Shown here piece by piece: positions 8,241 to 14,535 of a DNA stretch of 20,548 bases. The stretch is from DASSWB01 sp035705495 (GTDB lineage Bacteria; Bacteroidota; Bacteroidia; Flavobacteriales; Flavobacteriaceae). The DNA lies in NCBI GenBank assembly GCA_035705495.1, contig DASSWB010000010.1, forward strand, positions 1 through 20,548, read 5' to 3'. Position 1 is the stretch's first letter. Each line of letters starts with the position of its first letter. The position numbers and the translations under genes were made by a program. The notes under the pieces are model-generated. The model ran no database searches and was not told the DNA's origin. It saw nothing but the letters and a program-made list of their open reading frames with translations.

Positions 8241-8465
8241 GTTTTGGAATTTTAACCACGCTTGGACTCTAAACGATGAATTTGCACCCATAAATGACAG
8301 AAATATCCTATTTTCATTTCAATTCAATCAAAAACCTCTTCATAATCAGAAAATTGCATCTTTTTTAATCCTTCAAAAACACTTTTTATCGTTTAAAACC
8401 CCGAATTCAGATGATTTTTTCTTCTAGAAGACGCTCTAAATGTATTTCAACGAGGAAATTCGACA

Positions 8466-8489
8466 CGTTAACGAAAGTTAAATTTTAAC
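8466..8489. promoter_or_regulatory. Paired small palindromes ahead of the tail-collar-like gene
   Basis: CGTTAACG (8466-8473) is followed by GTTAAA-T-TTTAAC (8477-8489), two small palindromes 15-38 bp upstream of the -7 element. Their position suits an activator or repressor site. They are AT-rich and could be chance. Confidence 0.25.
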
Positions 8490-8503
8490 AGAATCTTATT
8501 ATA

Positions 8504-8511
8504 TAGCTTTG
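8504..8511 (+). promoter_or_regulatory. -7 element of the tail-collar-like gene
   Basis: TAGCTTTG matches TAnnTTTG exactly and ends 24 nt before the ATG at 8536. It also overlaps the alternative TTG start at 8509, which argues for the ATG. No clear -33 TTG is seen. Confidence 0.6.
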
Positions 8512-8535
8512 TGCAACTTTCTAATTCAGAAGCTT

Positions 8536-9360
8536 ATGAAAAAGAATATTTTTCTTGCTTATATCGCCCTTTCCAGTTTTACAATTGCTCAAGCACAAAT
8601 AGGAATCGGGACCACCAATCCCAAATCAGAAACCTTATTGGATATTGAAAGTGAGGATGGAGAAAAGGGAGTGTTGATCCCACGCGTTAATCTCCAAGAT
8701 TTGAATACTTTGGATCCCATTACATCTTCTACCGGAACTGCCGCGGAAAGTCTATTGGTTTACAACCGAAATACAACCACCGGTCCTGGTTTTTTTTACT
8801 GGAACGGAACTGACCAATGGGTTCCCGTTGGCGACTCCAAAATGACTGGGGACATTAAACACAGTTTTATAAATTCTGACCATAAGGGTTGGTATCTCTT
8901 GGATGGTCGTTCCATAAATTCATTACCCGTAAATGCAAAAAACGCAGCGATTGCTTTAGGATTCTTAACCAATTTACCAGATGCAACAGATCGGTTTTTA
9001 AAGGGAAAAAGCGGTTCGGAAACATCGGGTGAGCAAAAAGGAAGCAATAGCATCACTTTGACCCAGAATAATCTACCCAACTTTAACATGACGGCGACTA
9101 CAACAACCCAAGTAGGACACGACCATGATTTCACGGATTTTGGAGCGGTTGTCAATATTGAGGAAAATGTACTGGAAACTAATGAATCCAATGGCAACTC
9201 CTTTCCCGTAGCCGAATGGAATGACAATGGTGTTTCAAGTAATACAGAAACCGCGGGCGAACACAATCATTCTGTTACGGTAAATTCCGGCGGCAACGGC
9301 ACTCCAATTAATGCAACCCCTGCAAGTATTGTTACCAATATATTTATCTATTTGGGATAA
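8536..9360 (+). CDS. Secreted tail-fibre-like protein with a tail-collar-like C-terminus (paralogue 1)
   Basis: This 274-aa exported protein has a signal peptide (1-20, cleavage AQA-Q), the shared N-terminal module (21-99: IGIGTTNP, LLDIES, GVLIPRVNLQDL, LLVYN, TGPGFFYWNGTDQWVPVG) and a C-terminal domain (about 104-274) resembling phage tail-collar/receptor-tip domains. That domain contains GWYLLDGR, NLPDATDRFLKGKSG and ITLTQNNLP, two HxH motifs (H195-D-H197 and H243-N-H245) and a final NIFIYLG strand. HxH pairs in phage T4-type fibre tips bind metal at the trimer axis, so a trimeric tip is a reasonable inference. There is no T9SS sorting domain or lipobox. The ATG at 8536 is preferred because the TTG at 8509 lies inside the promoter. 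Function is unknown; adhesion or cell-surface recognition is a guess. Confidence 0.85.
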   Translation: MKKNIFLAYIALSSFTIAQAQIGIGTTNPKSETLLDIESEDGEKGVLIPRVNLQDLNTLDPITSSTGTAAESLLVYNRNTTTGPGFFYWNGTDQWVPVGDSKMTGDIKHSFINSDHKGWYLLDGRSINSLPVNAKNAAIALGFLTNLPDATDRFLKGKSGSETSGEQKGSNSITLTQNNLPNFNMTATTTTQVGHDHDFTDFGAVVNIEENVLETNESNGNSFPVAEWNDNGVSSNTETAGEHNHSVTVNSGGNGTPINATPASIVTNIFIYLG

Positions 9361-9757
9361 CTTTTGTACTTCGTTCCTCCTCTGTATCTGCTCGAAAAAG
9401 GTAAAGTTTAAAAATTTTCAATTACTTGTTTCCTGATTTTCTATTTCGTAAAAATCCACGTATTTCAAAGTGGGTGATTTTCAAACAACTGTATTTTTCT
9501 TCATTTTTTAATGCACGTTTTTGGTCTGAATTCAGTGCTCGGCGAAAAATTCTGCATTTTAACGAGAATTAACGTTCGACATCGAAAAATTTAGTCTTCG
9601 TTAAGATTTATAATTAGTTTGTAACGTGTTTACAATCAATATTATGAATTTATTAACACTTATTTTCCTTTTGAAGGATCTTGGAAAATTTTTTCGTAAT
9701 ACAACGAATATGTTCGTAGTTGGTCGAAAAAGTTCTTAAGGTTCTTTTAAGAGTAGG
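9361..9757. other. Long noncoding spacer between paralogues 1 and 2
   Basis: About 400 bp without a credible gene or intrinsic terminator. It contains TTAACG twice (9559-9564 and 9569-9574) and a small inverted repeat, TTCGA-CA-TCGAA, around 9575-9586. The word ACGTTAA recurs in the region before paralogue 1. It may hold upstream regulatory sites or a small RNA, but nothing is firm. Confidence 0.3.
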
Positions 9758-9765
9758 TAGTTTCG
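9758..9765 (+). promoter_or_regulatory. Candidate -7 element of paralogue 2
   Basis: TAGTTTCG is one mismatch from TAnnTTTG and ends 25 nt before the ATG at 9791, the same spacing as for the neighbouring paralogues. No -33 TTG was found. Confidence 0.4.
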
Positions 9766-9790
9766 CTAATACATTTAAAATCAAATACTC

Positions 9791-10867
9791 ATGAAGAAAA
9801 ATTCCTCTCCAATAATTTATTTATTTGTTTTAATTTGTTTCTGCGGTTTTAATGCACAGGCACAAGTAGGAATAGGTACTACAACCATTTCCGATGGCGC
9901 CATATTGGATATCACAAGTACAGACAAAGGACTTTTAATTCCACGGGTGAATATCACAGATTTGGCCACCTCTGCACCGATTACAACACCAACCGAAGGT
10001 TTAATGGTTTATAATACAAACTCTACAACAGGTCCCGGTTTTTTCTATTGGGATGGTACAGCATGGGTACCAGTTGGTGGTTCGTCTGGAAACGATCACG
10101 ATTGGTATGAAATCGGGAGTTCCCCAACTGCCGTAGCCGACGATATTACAGATAATATTTACACACAGGGCGCTGTAACAATTGGTGATGATGCATCTGA
10201 TGGTAGTGCTTCATTAGAACTAGCAGATACCGATAAAGGATTTCTGCCAAATAGGGTCGCATTAACAGCTACAAACAGTTCGGGACCAATAACAGCACCT
10301 GCCACAGGTCTTTTGGTTTACAATACTGCTACCGCAAGCTCAGGAGATACAGCTGTGTTTCCCGGTTACTATTATTGGAACGGCAGCGAATGGATGGGTA
10401 TTGGTTTTACAGAAAATAGAGTGAAAAGTGTATCTCTAGCAGCGGATATTATTTTGGCTAGTTCCACATTCTCCGATATCGCAGGAACCACCCTAACCTT
10501 CGTCGCCAAAAAAACTTCAGTGTTAGTGGATTTCTCAGCTTCTGGATTTTCCGATCCCGGATCCTTGGGATATGTACTTTTCAGAATAAAAAATGCTGGA
10601 ACGGGCACCATTATTGGAGGAACCAATACTGTTATGCAGAGTGCCAAATTTGTAGATCCACCAGGCAATAATAATGAGGAGAACTATAGCATAACGTCAT
10701 GGAGTGTTTCTTTTTCTAAACTCTTAACGGGTCTGACAATTGGTAACACCTACAATTTGATTGTAGAAGGGAAAACTGTTGCTTCCTACGGTTTAGATGG
10801 TGCATATATTCTTCCTGTAACGGATCCGGATTTGACCAGTCATTTAACGCTTTCCGTAATACAATAA
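9791..10867 (+). CDS. Secreted tail-fibre-like protein with a duplicated N-terminal module (paralogue 2)
   Basis: This 358-aa exported protein has a signal peptide (1-24, cleavage AQA-Q) followed by two copies of the family module. The first is at 26-96 (VGIGTTTI, ILDITSTDKGLLIPRVN, GLMVYNTNSTTGPGFFYWDGTAWVPVG). The second is at about 127-205 (GAVTIGDD, LELADTDKGFLPNRV, ITAPATGLLVYNTA, GYYYWNGSEWMGIG). The rest (206-358) is a beta-rich head ending in a hydrophobic strand (LTLSVIQ), possibly a jelly-roll of C1q/TNF-like type; that fold is inference. No lipobox, T9SS sorting signal or collar motif was seen. The gene has its own promoter and a strong terminator, so it is monocistronic. Function is unknown. 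Confidence 0.82.
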   Translation: MKKNSSPIIYLFVLICFCGFNAQAQVGIGTTTISDGAILDITSTDKGLLIPRVNITDLATSAPITTPTEGLMVYNTNSTTGPGFFYWDGTAWVPVGGSSGNDHDWYEIGSSPTAVADDITDNIYTQGAVTIGDDASDGSASLELADTDKGFLPNRVALTATNSSGPITAPATGLLVYNTATASSGDTAVFPGYYYWNGSEWMGIGFTENRVKSVSLAADIILASSTFSDIAGTTLTFVAKKTSVLVDFSASGFSDPGSLGYVLFRIKNAGTGTIIGGTNTVMQSAKFVDPPGNNNEENYSITSWSVSFSKLLTGLTIGNTYNLIVEGKTVASYGLDGAYILPVTDPDLTSHLTLSVIQ

Positions 10868-10936
10868 AACACTGCGATCATAGCTTAATTCGTATGTTAT
10901 GTCTGGAGAAATCGGAATAAAAAATTTAATTACAGC

Positions 10937-10967
10937 AAGCCTTTTCCCTCAGAAAGGCTTTTTTTTT
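10937..10967 (+). terminator. Intrinsic terminator after paralogue 2
   Basis: AAGCCTTT (10937-10944) and AAAGGCTT (10953-10960) form an 8-bp stem with an 8-nt loop, followed by an unbroken T run to 10967. It lies about 70 nt past the stop codon. Confidence 0.93.
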
Positions 10968-11137
10968 AATCTTCTCACCTACAAACGTTTAATTTTTAAG
11001 CCTTCATTTCCTCTGTTTTTTAGTCATTTCACCCTGTTTTTTGAAAACTAAAAAAGAAAAACCTTTCAGCGAAAATGCGCTTGAACTCAAATTAGCGCGC
11101 GGTATCGAAAAAACAGGAAGGAGAACGATTTGTGTTT

Positions 11138-11165
11138 TTGAACTAATTTCAATGTTTTACATTCG
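11138..11165 (+). promoter_or_regulatory. Candidate promoter of paralogue 3
   Basis: TTG (11138-11140), a 17-bp spacer and TACATTCG (11158-11165) match the Bacteroidota promoter with one mismatch, and end 25 nt before the ATG at 11191. The mismatch (TTCG for TTTG) is the same as that before paralogue 2. The stretch 10968-11137 holds nothing else I recognise. Confidence 0.45.
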
Positions 11166-11188
11166 CGCCTTGGAATTTTAAAAAGGCG
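11166..11188 (+). promoter_or_regulatory. Hairpin covering the translation start region of paralogue 3
   Basis: CGCCTT (11166-11171) pairs perfectly with AAGGCG (11183-11188) around an 11-nt A/T-rich loop, and the ATG follows two bases later. It would lie in the short 5' leader and could limit ribosome access. With no U-tract and a gene starting immediately after, it is not a normal terminator. Confidence 0.4.
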
Positions 11189-11190
11189 TT

Positions 11191-11976
11191 ATGAGCAAAG
11201 GAAAATTAGGATTGTTATTTATTGTTATTGCTATTTTAAGTGTTGTGAATTTTAAAATCAGTGCCCAAGTTGGGATTGGCACTTCCAGTCCAAATCCAGA
11301 AACTTCCTTGCATATAGAAAGCAACAATACGGGAATTTTAATCCCAAAAATGTTAATAAATGATATTCATTTATTAACTCCAATCACAACCACAACAGCC
11401 GAAGAAGGTTTGCTTGTTTATAATACGAGTCCAGTTACGGGACCGGGTTTCTTTTACTGGAATGGAACAGATGAGTGGGTGGCAGTTGGATCTTCAGGTT
11501 ATTCGGTTCAGTTTGAACAGAGTTCTGCGCTGGAGGCAAGTTCAACCTTGGGTACTTTCAATGATCTCCCGGGATTAAACCAAACAATTACAGCGCCAGC
11601 TACTGGAACCTACCAAATTATTGTTACTGCGTATTACGCAGCAGAAGCATTAAATGATGATTCCGTTTCACTTGGTGCAGGGGAAGCGGTAATCAGTTTA
11701 ACAAAAAATGGAACCGTTCTTTCCAAAAAAATTCTTGTCTCCCATTCCTTTTCATCTGGCACTACAGATTTCTATGAACACGGAACCAGTACAACCATTA
11801 TCGTTAATACAGAACTTATAGCCGGTACTTCCTATACTTTTAAAGTCAGGGGAACAGAAATCAACCGACATTACGTTCCGCCAGGGTGGTTTGGTCCTGA
11901 TACTGAATATTATAACAATATCAATAATTACAATGATGCTCAAAGAGCAACAATGACAATTACGTTTGTTGATTAA
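11191..11976 (+). CDS. Secreted tail-fibre-like protein with a beta-rich head (paralogue 3)
   Basis: This 261-aa exported protein has a signal peptide (1-25, cleavage near ISA-Q), the shared module (26-100: VGIGTSSPNPETSLHIES, TGILIPKMLINDI, GLLVYNTSPVTGPGFFYWNGTDEWVAVG) and a C-terminal beta-rich domain (about 104-261). The head contains an antiparallel-strand pattern (QTITAPATGTYQIIVTAYY, AVISLTKNGTVL, TSYTFKVRG) and ends ATMTITFVD, compatible with a C1q/TNF-like or similar jelly-roll; this is inference. The head differs from those of the other paralogues except for the general strand pattern. No T9SS sorting domain is present. The gene is followed directly by a repeat region, not a classical terminator. 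Function is unknown. Confidence 0.82.
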   Translation: MSKGKLGLLFIVIAILSVVNFKISAQVGIGTSSPNPETSLHIESNNTGILIPKMLINDIHLLTPITTTTAEEGLLVYNTSPVTGPGFFYWNGTDEWVAVGSSGYSVQFEQSSALEASSTLGTFNDLPGLNQTITAPATGTYQIIVTAYYAAEALNDDSVSLGAGEAVISLTKNGTVLSKKILVSHSFSSGTTDFYEHGTSTTIIVNTELIAGTSYTFKVRGTEINRHYVPPGWFGPDTEYYNNINNYNDAQRATMTITFVD

Positions 11977-11978
11977 TG

Positions 11979-12315
11979 CCGTCTTTGCGAGTTTTCCATT
12001 TTCGGAAAACGTGGCTTCAAATAATTCAGAATTATGAATTCTGAATTATGAATTATGAATTTAAAAAAATTCCAATCACAATGACCGTCCAATACCGTCA
12101 TTGCGAGTTTTCCATTTCGAAAAACGTGGCAATCTGTTTGTACCTTGTTCCCAGTTCAATTCATCAGATTGCCGCAGTCGTGCCTCCTTCGCAATGACGG
12201 TTGTAACGCGTCATTGCGAGTTTTCCATTTTCGGAAAACGTGGCAATCTGTTGCTACATTGTTCTGAGGTTGATTCCTGAGATTGCCTCGCTCCATTCTT
12301 CCGCTCACAAAGACG
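11979..12315 (+). repeat. Three copies of a second palindromic repeat (family B)
   Basis: A partial copy at 11979-12016, a complete copy at 12095-12200 (106 bp) and a decayed copy at 12209-12315. The complete copy has perfect 11-bp terminal inverted repeats (CCGTCATTGCG/CGCAATGACGG) and an inner pair, GGCAATCTG (12128-12136) and CAGATTGCC (12165-12173). All copies carry an internal segment, GTTTTCC-ATTTTC-GGAAAAC, a 7-bp hairpin that is perfect in copies 1 and 3 and damaged in copy 2. The sequence is unrelated to family A. It is noncoding and REP/MITE-like. Confidence 0.85.
12021..12049. repeat. AT-rich perfect inverted repeat
   Basis: Two 13-bp arms (12021-12033 and 12037-12049, core AATTCAGAATT/AATTCTGAATT) are separated by ATG. 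A further direct repeat of AATTATG continues to about 12060. It sits between family B copies 1 and 2 and downstream of paralogue 3, where it could stabilise the mRNA end. Confidence 0.7.
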
Positions 12316-12365
12316 TTCTTATGGTGGGATTGCCTTGAATAATGCAGAATTTTGAATTAATAAAT

Positions 12366-12689
12366 TCAACTTTTTAAAAATCCCCAGGGTTTCCTTTTCT
12401 TCAAATAAGAAAGATCTTCTTCATACTTGTAAGCCTCCTTTTCAAAACGGATACTCCGATAGGCCTTTTTGAAATTTTTATGTTTTATAAAATAGAAGCA
12501 AAATTCGACGAAGTACCAAACAAAAAAGAAAATCAACAGCGTTTCCATTTGTTGTTGAAGATGGATTTTTTCGTGGTTGATCAAAACCTTGTTTGTGGTC
12601 AATCTTTTTGTTTTCAGAAAAATAAATGGAAATACCGCCAGCGCTACAAATCTGGAAGGAAACACATATTTGGCGACTATGAGAATCAT
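12366..12689 (-). CDS. Small membrane protein with an HExxH motif (hypothetical)
   Basis: This 107-aa protein has an N-terminal hydrophobic segment (about 2-24), the motif NHEKIHLQQQ (H39, E40, H43), a second strong hydrophobic segment (about 50-68) and a conserved-looking tail (FEKEAY around 82-87; YLKKRKPWGFLK at the end). HExxH plus a downstream glutamate (E83 or E85) is the pattern of gluzincin metallopeptidases, reduced here to a minimal membrane protein. I believe similar short proteins occur in other Flavobacteriaceae, but no function is known to me. It is the only minus-strand gene in the tail-fibre-like cluster and diverges from paralogue 4. No good promoter box was seen. Confidence 0.72.
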   Translation of the reverse strand: MILIVAKYVFPSRFVALAVFPFIFLKTKRLTTNKVLINHEKIHLQQQMETLLIFFFVWYFVEFCFYFIKHKNFKKAYRSIRFEKEAYKYEEDLSYLKKRKPWGFLKS

Positions 12690-12850
12690 TTTTTAAAGTT
12701 AAAAAAAACATCGGCTCCTTATGCCTGTTTTCCAATTTAAAAAATAATCTACCTTTATTGATATTAACACTTCATCGATTATTTTAACCTTTTATCGGAC
12801 ATTTTTAATATATTTAACAGTTTTTTAACTATCAGCTGTACGTGATTTCC

Positions 12851-12858
12851 TAATTTTG
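12851..12858 (+). promoter_or_regulatory. -7 element of paralogue 4
   Basis: TAATTTTG matches TAnnTTTG exactly and ends 20 nt before the ATG at 12879. Upstream, TTTAAC occurs twice as a direct repeat (12813-12818 and 12824-12829), and TTTAACAG is shared with the region before paralogue 1. No -33 TTG was found. Confidence 0.55.
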
Positions 12859-12878
12859 AGACACCCAATCTGCCATAT

Positions 12879-14204
12879 ATGAAACCACAATTACTTTGTT
12901 TTTGCGTTTCGATTTTTTGTTTTTTTAGCTCAACTGCCCAAGTGGGTATTAACACCACGACTCCAAACGCGCAACTCGACATTGTCTCTTCAGATCAAGG
13001 AGTTTTAATTCCGCGTGTTGAACTCGTTGCCATTAACCAAGCCGATCCAGTGACTACACCTTCTGGCGGACTTCCAGAAAATTCAACACTGATTTACAAC
13101 ACCGCGACCGTAAGCGGAACCAATGGTGTTTCACCGGGATTTTATTTCTGGAAAACCGACAAATGGATTCCGATTGCTGGGGAACAAAGCAAGGATTGGA
13201 CTTCTACAGGAAATTTGGGGACAGATCCTTCAGAAAATTTCATTGGAACCAAAGACAATACAGCCGTTTCCATTAGAACGAATGATTTGGAACGCTTAAG
13301 AATTTCAACCAACAATCAAATACTGGCAATGAACGGCGGCAATCAAGCTGCTCCTTTCTTTTCATGGTTCAGCGATCAAAATACGGGTATTTGGCGACAT
13401 TCGGAAGATGTTTTATCACTCGGAAGCAATTCCACAGAAAGTATCACCATCAATAACGCAAACAATTCAAATCGGAAAGTCATCGTGAACACGAATCAAA
13501 CCACAATGGATTTTCAGGTAAAAACCAGTGGAAATGCAAACACGCTGAATGTGGATGGAACGAGTAACAATGTAGGGATCAAAACTGCTTCACCTCAACA
13601 ATCCCTGCACGTTGCGGGAGGAAATTCAACGATTCGTGTAGAAGGTTTAAACCACGATAACAACAACTTGAACAATGCAGTTGACCCTTCACCCGTTTAT
13701 GTGAATGCAGAAGGTGATTTGGCATTACAACCTCCCTTGGTTCAAACTTACATGGCCGTGAACGAACTGGATTTTTTAGATGCCACTACAATGTCTTCGT
13801 GGAGTGGCAACGGTGATACCGATGTAATTTACACCACCCAAATAACGCTCACGCAAGAATCTTTGGTACATATCAATTATCAATTCAGCGTCAGTATTTC
13901 GAGATACAATGGCGATGCATTGACCGATGGTGCTTCAAGATTGTTCCGTTCCGGCGTACTTATTAATGGTGGCAGTTTTCACTTGGGATATGACACGGGA
14001 ACCTATACAAACAATCCCGATTCAGATGGTGGTGGCACCTTCGCTTCTGGATTTTATTACCTCAGCGGAAACGGATACGCACAATTGCCCGCAGGAACGC
14101 ACACAATTAGCCTTGATGTGATGGGATTTGGCGGTAGTTTCGATTTCGAAATGGTTTTTGGGGAAACAAACCAAGACCTGTTTCAGGTTGTCGTCCACCG
14201 CTAA
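12879..14204 (+). CDS. Secreted tail-fibre-like protein, longest member (paralogue 4)
   Basis: This 441-aa exported protein has a signal peptide (1-20, cleavage STA-Q) and the family module at 21-101 (VGINTTTPNAQLDIVSSDQG, VLIPRVEL, LIYNTATVSG, GFYFWKTDKWIPIAG). A stalk of tail-fibre-type repeats follows: NFIGTKDNTAVSIRTNDLERLRIST (120-144), DQNTGIWRHSEDVLSLGSNSTESITI (166-191) and NVGIKTASPQQSLHVAG (231-247). These are familiar from phage and Bacteroidota fibres upstream of S74 chaperone domains, but no S74 domain is present here. The C-terminal head (about 288-441) is beta-rich and ends LFQVVVHR; a jelly-roll is possible. There is no T9SS sorting signal or lipobox. It is probably a trimeric surface fibre, by inference. 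Function is unknown. Confidence 0.83.
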   Translation: MKPQLLCFCVSIFCFFSSTAQVGINTTTPNAQLDIVSSDQGVLIPRVELVAINQADPVTTPSGGLPENSTLIYNTATVSGTNGVSPGFYFWKTDKWIPIAGEQSKDWTSTGNLGTDPSENFIGTKDNTAVSIRTNDLERLRISTNNQILAMNGGNQAAPFFSWFSDQNTGIWRHSEDVLSLGSNSTESITINNANNSNRKVIVNTNQTTMDFQVKTSGNANTLNVDGTSNNVGIKTASPQQSLHVAGGNSTIRVEGLNHDNNNLNNAVDPSPVYVNAEGDLALQPPLVQTYMAVNELDFLDATTMSSWSGNGDTDVIYTTQITLTQESLVHINYQFSVSISRYNGDALTDGASRLFRSGVLINGGSFHLGYDTGTYTNNPDSDGGGTFASGFYYLSGNGYAQLPAGTHTISLDVMGFGGSFDFEMVFGETNQDLFQVVVHR

Positions 14205-14327
14205 TTTCCTGACTCATCTCATTTCTGAAGGAGGGAAATTAAACGTCTTCACCCAATATTTTTCCGATCTAAAAAAGTCGCTGTTTCCGAGAAGGATTTA
14301 GACGACGCTTTTCGTATTTTTGCTGAC

Positions 14328-14516
14328 ATGAGTTTTTACAACAAAAGAATTCCGCTGGAAGATGGTGATTTCTACATCACTCCGGAAGGTTATCGCTGTT
14401 TCACGGAACAATACCTTCTAAAAAGAGGCTATTGTTGTGAAAGTGGTTGCCGTCATTGTCCCTACGGATTTAACAAGAACTCCCCTACTTTACCGAAAAC
14501 AAAGAATAAAGACTAA
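14328..14516 (+). CDS. DUF5522 small cysteine-rich protein
   Basis: This 62-aa protein matches the DUF5522 pattern: EGYRCFTEQYLLKRGYCCESGCRHCPYGF, with a Cys cluster (CC...C..C) typical of a small metal-binding or redox domain. The lysine-rich tail is not conserved-looking. It lies 19 nt before hutU in the same direction, so the two are likely co-transcribed. The function of the family is unknown to me. The only in-frame ATG that preserves the domain is at 14328. A TATTTTTG at 14315-14322 would leave almost no leader. Confidence 0.8.
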   Translation: MSFYNKRIPLEDGDFYITPEGYRCFTEQYLLKRGYCCESGCRHCPYGFNKNSPTLPKTKNKD

Positions 14517-14535
14517 TTTTTTCAAACTCAAAAAA

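Noticed and set aside
7957..8427. Open frame of 156 codons with repeating FRR.RNLWRSEI segments
   Set aside because: It is a translation of the family A repeat array, runs into AT-rich noncoding DNA, and has no promoter or family resemblance.
8796..9266. Minus-strand open frame of 156 codons opposite paralogue 1
   Set aside because: It is antisense to a gene with a clear signal peptide and domain structure; no start context or family match.
12480..12740. Plus-strand open frame opposite the HExxH gene
   Set aside because: The minus-strand frame has the metallopeptidase-like motif and membrane segments; this one is low-complexity and lacks any pattern.
8536..14204. Prophage remnant
   Set aside because: Tail-fibre-like motifs are present, but every protein has a Sec signal peptide and its own promoter, and no capsid, terminase, integrase or lysis genes are seen.
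8536..14204. Type IX secretion cargo
   Set aside because: The four proteins end in short hydrophobic strands (SVIQ, TFVD, VVHR, IYLG) with no recognisable T9SS C-terminal sorting domain.
14202..14241. Inverted repeat TAATTTCC/GGAAATTA after paralogue 4 as a terminator
   Set aside because: The loop is about 24 nt, the stem is weak and no T run follows.
14315..14322. TATTTTTG as the promoter of the DUF5522-hutU unit
   Set aside because: It matches TAnnTTTG but ends 5 nt before the ATG, which would give a nearly leaderless transcript; the T-rich context makes a chance match likely.
14437..14535. N-terminal extension of hutU by 33 residues
   Set aside because: It overlaps the DUF5522 gene in another frame and the extra residues are not family-like; the ATG at 14536 is a better start.
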